From: Methyloprofundus sedimenti
GTDB lineage: Bacteria; Pseudomonadota; Gammaproteobacteria; Methylococcales; Methylomonadaceae
DNA: 64,000 bases
NCBI RefSeq assembly: GCF_002072955.1
Contig: NZ_LPUF01000004.1
Coordinates: 168,441 to 232,440 of the forward strand
Reading direction: 5' to 3'
The notes beneath the pieces are model-generated. The model was given only the letters and a program-made list of their open reading frames with translations, did no database searches and was not told the origin of the DNA. A program made the translations under genes and the position numbers. Below, piece after piece: positions 10,289-19,910 of the stretch (within the stretch, counting starts at the first letter, position 1; each line of letters starts with the position of its first letter).

Positions 10289-10313
10289 TGTGAGTTTTAT
10301 TTAGGGGTTAAAA

Positions 10314-10631
10314 TTAGCATTGATGATGACAAAAAATCTCACGCATCATCTCAATCAGCTTAAGCATGCGCGGGTCATCAATATAGTAAAAAACGCGGTT
10401 GGCATCTTTTTTAAAGTTTAAAATATCTTTTTCTCTTAAAATCGCGAGATGCTGAGATATATTACTCTGACTGGTGCCCACTTTCTCGACGATATCTTGA
10501 ACGCTAATCGCCTCGGTACCCAGTACGCAAAGGATTTTTAAACGTAAAGGATGAGACATAGCTTTTAAACAGCGTGCTGCTCGTTCTATATCAGCATCTG
10601 CGTATAAGGAGTGATTTTCTTGAGTTTCCAT
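10314..10631 (-). CDS. ArsR/SmtB-family transcriptional regulator
   Basis: A 105-aa winged-helix repressor. The recognition region is SVQDIVEKVGTSQSNISQHLAILREKDIL near 43-71, followed by the wing FKKDANRVFYYI. Cysteines at 21, 35 (in KILCVLG), 101 and 105 (CHHQC tail) could form a thiol sensor; the Cys in the ILC motif plus a C-terminal Cys recalls the persulfide-responsive BigR/SqrR branch. It is the first gene of the rhodanese-secB-gpsA series. Ligand is inferred from context only. Confidence 0.88.
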   Translation of the reverse strand: METQENHSLYADADIERAARCLKAMSHPLRLKILCVLGTEAISVQDIVEKVGTSQSNISQHLAILREKDILNFKKDANRVFYYIDDPRMLKLIEMMREIFCHHQC

Positions 10632-11069
10632 GAGTCTATATTGTTTGCAAGGCGCGAATTATAACATCCAAATAAGCAGTTTTTGCATACTTGTTCTGCT
10701 TTAAAGTAAGCAAGAGACAGTGCCAAGGTGAGTTTTTATTTGGAGCTTGTAGATTATACTGTGTAGTTTAGCCTATTAATGGCTTATTAGAAAACTCTTA
10801 ATTTCATCAAAAACAATTACCTTCAGCAAATGCTCGAGTATTTTACACTGATAACGATCCAACAAAACAACTTACTCATAATCTTGATGCGCAGTCTCTC
10901 AAAAACCAAATGAAGCACAATAATTAAAATTAAGCGCACTAACAGGTAATTTTTTACAATATACTTAGGCTGGCATCATCACACTACGTACAAAAGTCTT
11001 ATATTGTTATAAAATAGTACCCATCACAACAGTGCGTTGTTTATATTTTTTGGAACTACGAGATAAATC
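10632..11069. other. Non-coding AT-rich region between divergent arsR and gpmI
   Basis: No reading frame or RNA gene is visible. It must contain divergent promoters. A TATAAA-like -10 at 11008-11013 is a weak candidate for gpmI. Confidence 0.4.
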
Positions 11070-12608
11070 ATGATCAAACCAAAACCTTTAATATTATTAA
11101 TTCTGGATGGCTTTGGCGTTAGAGCAGAGACAAGCTATAACGCAATCGCTGAAGCTAATACGCCATGTTGGGATAGTCTGCAGAAAAAATATCCTATGAC
11201 TCAACTGAATTGTTCCGGGCGCGTTGTGGGTTTACCTGATAAGCAAATGGGGAATTCTGAAGTCGGGCATATGCACATCGGTACCGGACGTTATATTCCC
11301 CAAGATTTTTCCAGAGTCAGTGACGCAATAGAGTCTGGCAGTTTTTTTGAAAACCCGGCCTTATGCCTTGCTGTAAACGAGGCATTAAGTCATGATGGAA
11401 CGTTGCATATTCTTGGCTTACTTTCAACTGGAGGCGTTCACAGTCATATCGACCATATTCTGGCAATGCTGGAAATGGCAGCAAAAAAAGGCTTAAAAAA
11501 AGTAGCTATTCATGCCATTTTAGATGGTCGCGATGTTGCACCGAGTAGCGCTAAAGAATATCTTGCAATGTTACAGGATAAAATTGATCAGTTAGGTGTA
11601 GGGCATATTGCTTCAATCATTGGTCGTTTTTATGCGATGGACAGAGATAACCGCTGGGAGCGCGTACAAAAAGCACATCAACTTATTGTTTTAGGCAAAG
11701 GGGAATATACAGCACAGTCCGCGATAGAGGGATTGCAAGCTGCCTATCAGCGTGAGGAAACTGATGAGTTTGTTCCGGCGACAGCGATACATAATGCACA
11801 AGGTGAAGTCACCAGTCTGGCTGACACTGATTCTGTCGTTTTTATGAATTTTAGAGCTGACCGTGCTCGCGAAATTAGCCAGGCGATAACTGATACTGAT
11901 TTCTCAGGGTTTGATCGCAATCATGCCGGATTTCAAGGTTGTTTTGTCACCCTGACTGAATATAATGAAAAATATACTTACCCCATCGCCTTCGCATCTT
12001 CGGAAATTAAAAACACGCTGGGTGAAGTGTTGGCGCAACAGGGCTTATTGCAATTACGACTAGCAGAAACGGAAAAGTACGCTCACGTCACTTTTTTTAT
12101 GAATGGTGGTGTTGATGAACCCTATCCCGGTGAAGATCGTATTCTGGTGCCCTCGCCTAAAGTAAAAACCTATGACCTGCAACCTGAAATGCATGCAGCA
12201 AAGGTGACTGAGCATTTGGTCAATGCGATTACCGAGCAAAAATATGATGTCATCATATGCAACTATGCAAACTGTGATATGGTCGGGCATACCGGCAAAT
12301 GGGAAGCAGCACTGAAAGCAGTAGAAACAATTGATAAATCTTTAGCTGCACTTGTTGAAGCTCTGGAAAAGGTAGGGGGACAAATGCTACTTACTGCTGA
12401 TCACGGTAATATTGAACAAATGCGTGATGCCCAAGGCGGGCCATTAACTTCACATACGACTAACCCGGTTCCGTTAGTCTATGTAGGCGGAAAAAGACCT
12501 TTGGCCGATGGCGGCAGTTTAAAAGATCTGGCCCCGACTATGCTGGAAATTTTAGGCATAGCACAACCCGTAGAAATGGATGGCAAATCTCTTTTGACAG
12601 GGTCTTAA
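11070..12608 (+). CDS. gpmI: 2,3-bisphosphoglycerate-independent phosphoglycerate mutase
   Basis: Interconverts 3- and 2-phosphoglycerate in glycolysis and gluconeogenesis; a Mn-dependent member of the alkaline phosphatase superfamily. At 512 aa it has standard length. Metal and phosphate sites: LILDGFGV near 8-15, the catalytic Ser in QMGNSEVGHMHIGTGR near 59-74, HGVHSH-type GGVHSHIDH near 125, DGRDVAPSSA near 155, and TADHGNIEQM near 445. The next gene, envC, starts at the base after its stop codon, so the two are co-transcribed, as in Pseudomonas. Confidence 0.96.
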   Translation: MIKPKPLILLILDGFGVRAETSYNAIAEANTPCWDSLQKKYPMTQLNCSGRVVGLPDKQMGNSEVGHMHIGTGRYIPQDFSRVSDAIESGSFFENPALCLAVNEALSHDGTLHILGLLSTGGVHSHIDHILAMLEMAAKKGLKKVAIHAILDGRDVAPSSAKEYLAMLQDKIDQLGVGHIASIIGRFYAMDRDNRWERVQKAHQLIVLGKGEYTAQSAIEGLQAAYQREETDEFVPATAIHNAQGEVTSLADTDSVVFMNFRADRAREISQAITDTDFSGFDRNHAGFQGCFVTLTEYNEKYTYPIAFASSEIKNTLGEVLAQQGLLQLRLAETEKYAHVTFFMNGGVDEPYPGEDRILVPSPKVKTYDLQPEMHAAKVTEHLVNAITEQKYDVIICNYANCDMVGHTGKWEAALKAVETIDKSLAALVEALEKVGGQMLLTADHGNIEQMRDAQGGPLTSHTTNPVPLVYVGGKRPLADGGSLKDLAPTMLEILGIAQPVEMDGKSLLTGS

Positions 12609-13736
12609 GTGCACGTTAGATTTTTTCTGCTGTTTTTGCTACTCTGCAGCCATAGTACCGGAATGGCTGCAGTAAGCAAAGACCAAGAGTTACGTCAGAT
12701 TCAGGACAAAATTAAAGTACTCGCTGATAACTTAAGCGACTTGAACAAGCAAAAAAATCAAGCGAGTTCTGAATTGAAACGCGTTGAGCAACAGTACGGA
12801 GAAATATCCCGTACGGTTCAGGAACTGGACACACTAGTCAACTCGAAACGCCAGCGCATTAATGAAATCCAACAAGAAATGCAATTGCAAAATAGCTGGT
12901 TACACACACAAAAATCACAGCTAGCAGAGCAAGTCAAAACAGCGTACGCACTCGGGCGACAGGAGCAATTAAAACTATTGCTCAATCAGCAAGATGTCAA
13001 TCGAAGCAGTCGCATCATGACTTATTATAAATATTTTAATCAGGCACGACTGGATAAACTGCAACGTATTAATGCCAGCTTGCAATTACTAACAAATTTA
13101 GAACAAGACAAGCTCCTGGAAAGTCAAGAGCTGGCAAAGTTAATGGCCGATAATAAATTACTTCAAGAGCAGTTGATCTTGAGCAAAATCGAGCGCAAAC
13201 AATTACTTGAGAAAATTAATAAAGACTATCAGGATAACAGTCAGCAACTATCCAGACTTAAAAAAAATGAAAAACAACTAAAGTTGCTTATTTCAAGATT
13301 AGAGTATGTTACTCGAACCGAAATCGCCAATAAAATAAAGACTCAGTCTTTTACTCATTTAAGAGGCAAATTACCCTGGCCAGTACAAGGCAAGATCGCC
13401 AAAAGCTTTGGTAGCCTGCGCTCAGGTGGCAAATGGAACGGAGTATTAATTCAAGCACAGGAAGGAAGCAAAATAAAAGCCATTGCCCATGGACAAATTG
13501 TTTTCTCAGGCTGGTTTAAGGGTTATGGCCTATTAGCTATCGTAAAGCATGATAAAAACTTTATGAGCCTGTATGCATTTAATCAAAGCCTGTATGGAGA
13601 CGTAGGTGACTGGATAAAGGCTGGTGATACGATAGCAACAGTGGGTAACAGCGGGGGTAGAGACAAGGCGGGGTTATATTTTGAAATCCGCAAAAAAAAT
13701 AAACCGCTTAACCCGCAAAAATGGTGTAAAAAATAG
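12609..13736 (+). CDS. envC: EnvC-like murein hydrolase activator (M23 domain)
   Basis: A periplasmic coiled-coil protein with a degenerate LytM/M23 domain that activates amidases for septal peptidoglycan splitting. 375 aa, starting with GTG immediately after the gpmI stop. Signal peptide at 1-20 (ends GMAA), coiled coil at about 25-240, and C-terminal LytM domain at about 255-372 (KLPWPVQGKIAKSFG, GYGLLAIVKHDKNFMSLYA). The canonical catalytic HxH is replaced (IVKHD, no HxxxD at the first site), as expected for an activator rather than a peptidase. Confidence 0.88.
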   Translation: MHVRFFLLFLLLCSHSTGMAAVSKDQELRQIQDKIKVLADNLSDLNKQKNQASSELKRVEQQYGEISRTVQELDTLVNSKRQRINEIQQEMQLQNSWLHTQKSQLAEQVKTAYALGRQEQLKLLLNQQDVNRSSRIMTYYKYFNQARLDKLQRINASLQLLTNLEQDKLLESQELAKLMADNKLLQEQLILSKIERKQLLEKINKDYQDNSQQLSRLKKNEKQLKLLISRLEYVTRTEIANKIKTQSFTHLRGKLPWPVQGKIAKSFGSLRSGGKWNGVLIQAQEGSKIKAIAHGQIVFSGWFKGYGLLAIVKHDKNFMSLYAFNQSLYGDVGDWIKAGDTIATVGNSGGRDKAGLYFEIRKKNKPLNPQKWCKK

Positions 13737-13922
13737 GCGTATATATACCTCAACCTTTTAGCTTTGCGGGGTGTAAGACAAAGAAACTGTAAAATAATTA
13801 TGTGTTGTAATGCGTTCTTTTTAAATTGAATTGCATTATTTATTTGTATATTGATATAGAATACTTATCTAGAATCTGTAACCCTATTCAAATATGGATA
13901 CAGATAGAATTTATCAGGAATA

Positions 13923-15269
13923 TTGTTACGGAGTTTGTACAAGGTGCTTAAACAAAAAAATATTTTTATCTTATTTGTAGGTTGTTGCCTGGGTGTTTTA
14001 TTTTCTACCGCCGGTTCAGTACTGGCAGATAAGGACGCTGAGCAGAACGAGCAGGCTGTAAGCTTACCTTTTGAGGAATTACGCACATTCACGGAAGTCT
14101 TTGGTCGCATTAAACAGGATTATGTTGAGACTGTTAGCGATAAAGATCTACTGGAAAATGCGATCAGAGGCATGTTAGTTGGTCTGGACCCTCACTCTAG
14201 CTATTTAGATACGGAAGAGTATAAAGAGCTTAAAGTAGGAACAACCGGGCGATTTGGCGGACTTGGAATACAGGTCACAATGGAAGATGGCTTTGTTAAA
14301 GTAATCTCCCCTATAGATGATACCCCTGCACAACGTGCAGGCATTGAGCCCGGTGATTTAATCATCAAACTTGATGACCAGCCTGTTAAGGGCATGTCTC
14401 TGACTAATGCCGTTAAAATAATGCGTGGTGAGGTGGGTAGTAAAATCGTGCTCACCATTGTGCGCGAAGGTGAAGAGGCGCCTTTTGACGTAACTTTAGT
14501 CAGAGATATTATTAAGGTAAAAAGCGTACGCAGTCGTATTTTAGAAGATGGTTTTGGCTATATACGTATCAGTAGCTTTCAATCGCCTACAGGCGAAGCC
14601 TTGAAAGATGCAGTTGACGAACTTAAGAAAGAAAATGGCGGACCGCTAAAAGGGTTAGTGCTGGATTTACGCAACAATCCTGGTGGAGTTCTCGATGGCG
14701 CAGTGTCAGTCAGTGATGCTTTTTTAAACTCAGGTAAAATCGTTTATACAGAAGGACGTATTAAAGACTCGCAGATGGAATTTAATGCAACACCTGGTGA
14801 TTTATTAGATGGAGCGCCTATTGTTGTTTTGATTAATGCGGGTTCTGCTTCTGCCTCAGAAATCGTTGCCGGTGCTTTACAGGATCATAAACGCGCAATT
14901 ATTATGGGAACTAAATCCTTTGGTAAAGGCTCAGTGCAGACAATTATGCCTACGGGCAATGGCGGAGCGGTAAAAATCACTACTGCGCGATATTTCACTC
15001 CTGCAGGTCGTTCAATACAGGCGACAGGCATTGAGCCTGATATAGAGCTTGAACGCCTTAAACTCGAGTCATTAGAAGCAAGCAGTTTTAAGCCTATTAA
15101 AGAAGCTGATTTATCAGGTCATTTAGCGAATGGCAATGGCAAAAAAACGAAAACTCCAGAAAACACAAAAGAAAATGACAACGAAGAAGACCCAAAAGGA
15201 GTTGATATGCGTGACTATCCATTAAAAGAAGCGTTGAACTTATTAAAAGGCATCGTAATTCTAAAATAG
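13923..15269 (+). CDS. ctpA: S41-family C-terminal processing peptidase
   Basis: Periplasmic serine protease with an N-terminal signal/anchor (about residues 12-36), a PDZ domain (about 95-180, GRFGGLGIQVTMEDG, GIEPGDLIIKLDD) and an S41 catalytic domain. The catalytic Ser lies in NAGSASASEIVAGAL near 309 and the general-base Lys in GTKSFGKGSVQ near 334. 448 aa. The start is TTG at 13923; a GTG at 13944 is an alternative. It follows envC after 186 bases, the same order as in pseudomonads. Confidence 0.93.
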   Translation: MLRSLYKVLKQKNIFILFVGCCLGVLFSTAGSVLADKDAEQNEQAVSLPFEELRTFTEVFGRIKQDYVETVSDKDLLENAIRGMLVGLDPHSSYLDTEEYKELKVGTTGRFGGLGIQVTMEDGFVKVISPIDDTPAQRAGIEPGDLIIKLDDQPVKGMSLTNAVKIMRGEVGSKIVLTIVREGEEAPFDVTLVRDIIKVKSVRSRILEDGFGYIRISSFQSPTGEALKDAVDELKKENGGPLKGLVLDLRNNPGGVLDGAVSVSDAFLNSGKIVYTEGRIKDSQMEFNATPGDLLDGAPIVVLINAGSASASEIVAGALQDHKRAIIMGTKSFGKGSVQTIMPTGNGGAVKITTARYFTPAGRSIQATGIEPDIELERLKLESLEASSFKPIKEADLSGHLANGNGKKTKTPENTKENDNEEDPKGVDMRDYPLKEALNLLKGIVILK

Positions 15270-15779
15270 TCTAAAGGTCTGGTCATGCTTCGCGCGATAA
15301 TGTTACGCGGAGCATTTCCACTAATCCTGATTTAATGTTAGTTCTAAGCTATCGGGTCCGAGGTAACGGGATTGTGGCCGTTACCCGCCTCAGCCGAGTA
15401 GTCCAAAGTATTAAACGATAATCTATACTTCGCGCGGTCACGGGTGCGGTTGTATAGCGAGTTAATTTTAGTCGAGAGCAAGGCGCGAAACAGGCGCATA
15501 GCAAGCTACGTAACTGTTCCAGCAACGCGGCTATCGATTAAAATCGGCCGCTAGAAAACCGCATATGTGGCCGCGCCAAGTATATCCGTGAAAAGTACTG
15601 AGATGCAATATCGTCAATAACAAATGCTATTCAGCCGCATATTTTTGCATTACATTCTCTTGCCAAATTCTTCATCGAGTCTCCTGGTCTCAAATTCCAT
15701 TGCCACTGTTTTACCTTGCTACAAATCAATTTTGCTACCTTATCAATCATCGCCTGGGAAAAATTTATCAGAATTTGAG
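15270..15779. other. Intergenic region with repeats, no gene
   Basis: Downstream of ctpA. It holds a short inverted repeat (GTAACGG at 15363-15369 with CCGTTAC at 15378-15384, inside a longer GAGG/CCTC frame) and copy 2 of the MITE-like repeat at 15424-15584. The open frame at 15624-15815 is low-complexity and runs into the IS end; I do not call it. Confidence 0.5.
15424..15584 (+). repeat. MITE-like palindromic repeat, copy 2
   Basis: A 161-bp element with ends TATACTTCGCGCGG and ...CCGCGCCAAGTATA. It is collinear with the reverse complement of 8069-8231 over its whole length, with scattered substitutions. It lies 195 bases upstream of the IS630 left end. Confidence 0.8.
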
Positions 15780-16824
15780 TATTACATATCCCACTTAAAT
15801 AGCGAACTTCATTGAGTGATTAACAAAGCTTAGAGCATTATCTGTACTGATGCATTTCAACCCTTCGGCATAAGCTTGATATAACGCTTCAACGGTTCGT
15901 GGTCTTTGTTTGCGTAAGTACTGTTTAATTTTATTCCATGCTAATTCAATCGGGTTAAGGTCAGGTGAGTAAGGCGGTAGATAAATAAGCTTTGCTCCTG
16001 TCTTTTGAATAAGATCCTTAATCTCATCTACTTTATGAACTGAGGCATTATCCATCACAACATAGTCACCTTCAGCGAGTAAGGGGCAAAGAAAATGCTT
16101 CAAAAAGTAGAGGAATACAAGTCCTGTCATGGTTCCTTCAAAATTTAAGGCGGTTTTCATACCGGCTGATGTCATTGCCCCGACCATACTTATACGCTGC
16201 CCTTTAGCAACCGGCGCTTCATCATAAACACGCTGATCTGACGGTGCTCGCCCATAAAGAGGTGAGAGATTCAGTCCTGCGCCCATTTCATCAAGAAAAA
16301 TGAGCTTATCGAGCGATATATCGGCGATTTCAGTGCAATAGTCTATTTTTAGCTTTTTAGTTCGGTCACAATATTTAGCTGGATCGTACGGACTTTTTTT
16401 TATATCGAATATTCATACGCTTAAGAGCTCTATCCATTGAACTTTTCCCCATGCTAATACCAAAGTGTTCAGCATATCGGTCACAAAGATCATTTAGTGT
16501 CAAATCAGGCTTTTTTATTAGCCATTCTTTTATCTCAAGAGCACCCGCTTCATCTACTTTTGGTGCAACATGCCCGCCTACTTTTTTGGCTGCAATCATG
16601 CCAGTTTCCTGGTAATGTTGCCATAAGGTATAAACAAAAGAATAAGAAACAGCGAAACGTTTAGCTATATCAGGTTTACTTTGTTTGTCTATCTCAATAG
16701 CATTGAGCACTTTTTTTCGAATATCGACTGAGTAAGGGGCTGGCACAAAAATATGATTGATAACGGAGAACTGGGAAAGCTATAGTACATTAAAATTCAG
16801 TTCATTAATACGGGAAATGTAATA
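15780..16824 (-). mobile_element. IS630-family insertion sequence
   Basis: Transposase reading frames on the minus strand, bounded by imperfect terminal inverted repeats. The left end reads TATTACATATCCCACTTAAA from 15780; the right end, read inward on the minus strand from 16824, begins TATTACATTTCCCGTATTAA. TA lies at both outer edges, as expected for this TA-targeting family. About 1.04 kb. It separates ctpA from the hyp operon. Confidence 0.85.
15795..16746 (-). CDS. IS630-family transposase, two frames joined at an A8 tract
   Basis: The first frame (16375-16746, 123 aa) carries the N-terminal helix-turn-helix region (PAPYSVDIRKKVL, KPDIAKRFAVSYSFVYTLW). The second frame continues from the A-run to 15795 and carries the DDE catalytic domain: KLIFLDEMGAG (first D), YVVMDNASVHK (second D) and SPDLNPIELAWNKIK (E). 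Frames meet at eight A (minus strand, 16394-16401). Reading one A fewer gives the continuous family sequence YKKSPYDPAKYCDR with no stop. This may be expression by slippage, as reported for some IS630-group elements, or a simple frameshift mutation. Confidence 0.82.
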
Positions 16825-17206
16825 TAAACTATGGGGAGACCACTCAAACCAAATTAAATAACTTGCACCGAATACCCAAGCATATTACATTTAGCTGGTT
16901 AACGAATTATTTAGATGTTATATATCATATAAATAACAGCGAATATTGCAGAGTAATTATTATCCTAGAAACCGAAGTTGACCGCTACAAACACTATAAG
17001 TGACTGAATATAAAGTATAATGACCTTAAATTCTTGTCACCTGTTGGGTGGCTATACTCCGCTTCACGGTTTTGTGGATAAACCTGAGCACGAAATACTA
17101 CGTTACAGCTCTTGCAAAGGGCTACGGCCATTGCCTGCGAGCTGTGCCTTGCCTTTCACACTCAGATTTTCCACAAAATCCGTGTTCAACTGCGGTTTCT
17201 AGGATT
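16825..17206. other. Leader region of the hyp operon
   Basis: AT-rich up to about 17040, then occupied by the inverted-repeat element at 17065-17184. The hypA reading frame stays open upstream through this element, but that extension is repeat-derived and lacks HypA homology, so it is not coding. The hyp promoter should lie here unless transcription starts inside the IS. Confidence 0.4.
17065..17184. repeat. Inverted-repeat element upstream of hypA
   Basis: Left arm CACGGTTTTGTGGATAAACC (continuing TGAG, 17065-17088) pairs imperfectly with the right arm at 17161-17184 (CTCAGATTTTCCACAAAATC, continuing CGTG). The total is 120 bp with a non-coding centre. Its right end is only 22 bases from the hypA start codon. 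MITE-like in form; no second copy in this window. Confidence 0.55.
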
Positions 17207-17548
17207 ATGCATGAAATGTCATTATGCGAAAGCGTTCTGGAGATATTAGAACAACAATCCAGGCAACAGCACTACAGTAAAGTTAGCAGGGTGTGGCTGG
17301 AAATTGGAGCCCTTTCATCGGTAGAACCAGATGCCATGCGTTTTTGTTTTGATGCAGTAATGCAAGGCTCGCTAGCGGAAAACGCACGGCTGGAAATTGT
17401 AACAGTTCGAGGACAGGCCTGGTGTTTGCAATGCAATAAAAATGTGCTCATTGAACAACGTTATGATACATGTCCTGCATGTGGTGGATTTCAATTGCAG
17501 GTGAATGATGGTGAGCAAATGCGAATTAAAGAACTGGAGGTAGAATAA
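17207..17548 (+). CDS. hypA: Hydrogenase nickel-insertion protein HypA
   Basis: Works with HypB to insert Ni into the [NiFe]-hydrogenase large subunit. I chose ATG 17207 because the protein then starts [13 protein letters not shown], with the obligatory N-terminal Met-His of HypA and His2 as a Ni ligand; the frame extends upstream but only through repeat DNA. 113 aa. The zinc-binding loop is [20 protein letters not shown] near 72-91 (two CxxC). The stop codon overlaps the hypB start (TAATG), so the two are translationally coupled. Confidence 0.95.
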   Translation: MHEMSLCESVLEILEQQSRQQHYSKVSRVWLEIGALSSVEPDAMRFCFDAVMQGSLAENARLEIVTVRGQAWCLQCNKNVLIEQRYDTCPACGGFQLQVNDGEQMRIKELEVE

Positions 17549-18366
17549 TGTGTACCGTATGCGGATGCAGTGAAGGTGAAACCACAATAGAACATACTCA
17601 TGAACATGAACATCATCATGGAAAACACAGCCACACTCATGATTATGGATCAGGAGCGGCACATGCTCATGCACCCGGCTTAAGTCAGGCGCGGATGGTG
17701 CAAATTGAGCAGGATATTTTAAGCAAAAATAATCAATATGCGAGTGACAATCGGGATTATTTTAGCAAACACGGTATATTAACCTTAAACCTTGTTTCCA
17801 GTCCTGGCTCGGGTAAAACCAGCCTACTAACAGAAACTATTGCGCTATTGAAAGACCAGCTGGATATCTCGGTTATAGAGGGCGACCAGCAAACCACCCA
17901 TGATGCCGACCGCATTCGAGCAACCGGTGTTAAGGCATTACAAATTAATACCGGTAAAGGTTGCCATCTGGATGCACACCAGATTTGTCATGCACTGGAA
18001 AACCTGAAACCCGCAGCAGCAAGTATCTTGTTTATCGAAAATGTCGGTAATCTGGTCTGCCCTGCCAGTTTTGATTTAGGTGAAGCGCATAAGGTAGCGA
18101 TTCTTTCGGTCACTGAAGGTGAAGATAAGCCGCTGAAATATCCGGATATGTTTTATGCTGCGGATTTAATGATTTTAAATAAAGTTGATTTATTACCTTA
18201 TGTTGATTTTGATGTAGCGCAATGTATTCAATATGCGAAACAAGTGAATCCACGTATTAAAATAGTGCAATTATCGGCTAAATCCGGCATCGGCATGGAG
18301 AGCTGGGTGCAGTGGCTAAACGCAAGTCGGGCAATGCAATTAGTTGATTTTTCTGAAACAGCTTAA
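17548..18366 (+). CDS. hypB: Hydrogenase nickel-incorporation GTPase HypB
   Basis: A GTPase that drives Ni delivery to the hydrogenase large subunit together with HypA. 272 aa. The N-terminus begins [11 protein letters not shown] (high-affinity metal site) and is followed by a His-rich stretch ([16 protein letters not shown], about 19-35) for Ni storage. GTPase motifs: [10 protein letters not shown] near 88-97, [13 protein letters not shown] near 113-125, [17 protein letters not shown] near 165-181, NKVDLLP near 213. Second gene of the hyp operon. Confidence 0.96.
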   Translation: MCTVCGCSEGETTIEHTHEHEHHHGKHSHTHDYGSGAAHAHAPGLSQARMVQIEQDILSKNNQYASDNRDYFSKHGILTLNLVSSPGSGKTSLLTETIALLKDQLDISVIEGDQQTTHDADRIRATGVKALQINTGKGCHLDAHQICHALENLKPAAASILFIENVGNLVCPASFDLGEAHKVAILSVTEGEDKPLKYPDMFYAADLMILNKVDLLPYVDFDVAQCIQYAKQVNPRIKIVQLSAKSGIGMESWVQWLNASRAMQLVDFSETA

Positions 18367-18409
18367 CCCGCCGTAAATCGGGTACATTTTCAGCACTCGT
18401 TTCACACTC

Positions 18410-18470
18410 AGGAGTAAAAAAGCTTTAGCTTTTTTCTTTTATCTGCAATCGCCAAAGCTATTGCACTCCT
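18410..18470. repeat. 61-bp palindromic intergenic repeat, copy 1 (between hypB and hypC)
   Basis: Ends AGGAGTAAAAAAGCTTTAGC and, inverted, AGGAGTGCAATAGCTTTGGC. A second copy of the same 61-bp length lies at 29359-29419 between argB and algC. In RNA it would fold into a hairpin inside the hyp transcript. Confidence 0.75.
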
Positions 18471-18495
18471 TTTAATACAAACAAAGATTTTAATT

Positions 18496-18726
18496 ATGTG
18501 CCTAGCCATCCCCGCAAAAATTATTGCCCTTGATACCTCTAACGACAGGGCGACGGTAACCGTTGATAATGTTCAAGTCGAGGTTTCACTGGCGTTGGTC
18601 GATGATGTTGTTATTGGCGATTATGTGCTGGTGCATGTCGGTTATGCACTGAATAAAATTGATCAGGACGAAGCCTTGAAAACCATTGCTTTATTTGCCG
18701 AAGCGGGTTTGAGTTGGGCATCATGA
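18496..18726 (+). CDS. hypC: Hydrogenase assembly chaperone HypC
   Basis: Binds HypD and carries the Fe(CN)2CO fragment to the hydrogenase large-subunit precursor. 76 aa, typical. The N-terminus MCLAIPAKI supplies the essential Cys2. An OB-like fold follows, with VSLALVDDVVIGDYVLVHVGYAL near 36-58. Its stop overlaps the hypD start (ATGA), matching obligate HypC-HypD pairing. It lies 129 bases after hypB, separated by a 61-bp palindromic repeat. Confidence 0.95.
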   Translation: MCLAIPAKIIALDTSNDRATVTVDNVQVEVSLALVDDVVIGDYVLVHVGYALNKIDQDEALKTIALFAEAGLSWAS

Positions 18727-19853
18727 AATATATAGACGAATTCAGAGAACATTCACTGGCGCAACAACTAGCCAACGCAATTAAACAAGAAGCAGATAAC
18801 AACAGAACCTACCGGTTAATGGAGTTTTGTGGCGGCCATACCCATGCTATTTTTCGTTATGGCATACAGGACCTGCTTCCGGATAATGTTGAATTTATCC
18901 ATGGCCCGGGCTGCCCTGTCTGCGTCTTGCCCATGGGGCGAATTGATAACGCTATTGAACTGGTCGAGCAACATGATGTTATTTTATGCATCTATGCCGA
19001 CTTGTTACGCGTACCCGCGAGTCTGGGGAAAAGCTTATTAAAAGCGAAAGCATCAGGCGGTGATATTCGCATGATTTATTCCACCCAGGATGCCTTAAAA
19101 ATTGCCCGCGATAATCCGAATCGCGAAGTGGTGTTTTTTGCCATCGGATTTGAAACCACCACGCCACCGACTGCTGTGGCAATTAAACAAGCAAGTGAAC
19201 AAGGCTTAAAAAACTTTTCGATATTTTGTAATCATGTGTTGACCCCATCGGCCATGCAGGCCATTCTTGATGCACCCGAACCCGTTTCGATTGATGGCTT
19301 TCTAGGACCGTCGCATGTCAGTACGATTATTGGCAGCCAGGCCTATGAGATTTTTGCGCAGCACTATCTTAAACCAATTGTCATTGCCGGATTTGAGCCA
19401 CTGGATGTTATGCAGTCCAGTCTGATGTTGATTCGTCAATTGAATACCAGTCGCCATCAAGTAGAAAATGAATATACCCGGGCAGTCACCAGAACAGGCA
19501 ATGTAAAAGCACAAAGCTTAATGAATGAGGTGTTTTGCCTGCGAGATGAATTTGAATGGCGCGGCCTGGGCTTAATCCCGAAAAGTGCTTTAAAACTCAG
19601 GGCAAACTATGCACAGTTTGATGCTGAATTACGCTTTCAGTTGCCAGCCATCAAGGCATCGGATGTCAAAGGATGCGAATGCCCGGCTATTTTACGCGGC
19701 GCGAAACGACCTGTTGATTGTAAATTACTGGGTACGGTGTGTACCCCGGAAAATCCAATGGGTTCGTGCATGGTGTCTTCAGAAGGCGCTTGTGCGGCTT
19801 ACTGGTCTTATGGTCGATTGCGTGGTGCGAGAACAAATAAGCTGTCTGCATAA
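18723..19853 (+). CDS. hypD: Hydrogenase maturation Fe-S protein HypD
   Basis: Scaffold on which the Fe(CN)2CO cofactor is built with HypC and HypE. The ATG at 18723 overlaps the hypC stop codon and gives MKYIDEFREH; an in-frame TTG 9 bases earlier is not needed. 376 aa. Conserved motifs: MEFCGGHTHAIFRYG near 34-48, HGPGCPVCVLP near 60-70, GFETTTPP near 142-149, and the C-terminal [4Fe-4S] ligands in GCECPAILRG, CKLLGTVCTPENPMGSC. Confidence 0.96.
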   Translation: MKYIDEFREHSLAQQLANAIKQEADNNRTYRLMEFCGGHTHAIFRYGIQDLLPDNVEFIHGPGCPVCVLPMGRIDNAIELVEQHDVILCIYADLLRVPASLGKSLLKAKASGGDIRMIYSTQDALKIARDNPNREVVFFAIGFETTTPPTAVAIKQASEQGLKNFSIFCNHVLTPSAMQAILDAPEPVSIDGFLGPSHVSTIIGSQAYEIFAQHYLKPIVIAGFEPLDVMQSSLMLIRQLNTSRHQVENEYTRAVTRTGNVKAQSLMNEVFCLRDEFEWRGLGLIPKSALKLRANYAQFDAELRFQLPAIKASDVKGCECPAILRGAKRPVDCKLLGTVCTPENPMGSCMVSSEGACAAYWSYGRLRGARTNKLSA

Positions 19854-19910
19854 TCAAAGGGACAGAACCGACTTTAGTATTTAGGTAATTTAAAAATCAA
19901 CTTGAGAAAT

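Noticed and set aside
15624..15815. 63-codon frame before the IS630 element
   Set aside because: Low-complexity Ser/Leu-rich sequence that runs into the IS end; no ribosome site.
17048..17206. N-terminal extension of hypA by 53 codons
   Set aside because: It passes through an inverted-repeat element and lacks homology; HypA must begin Met-His, given by ATG 17207.
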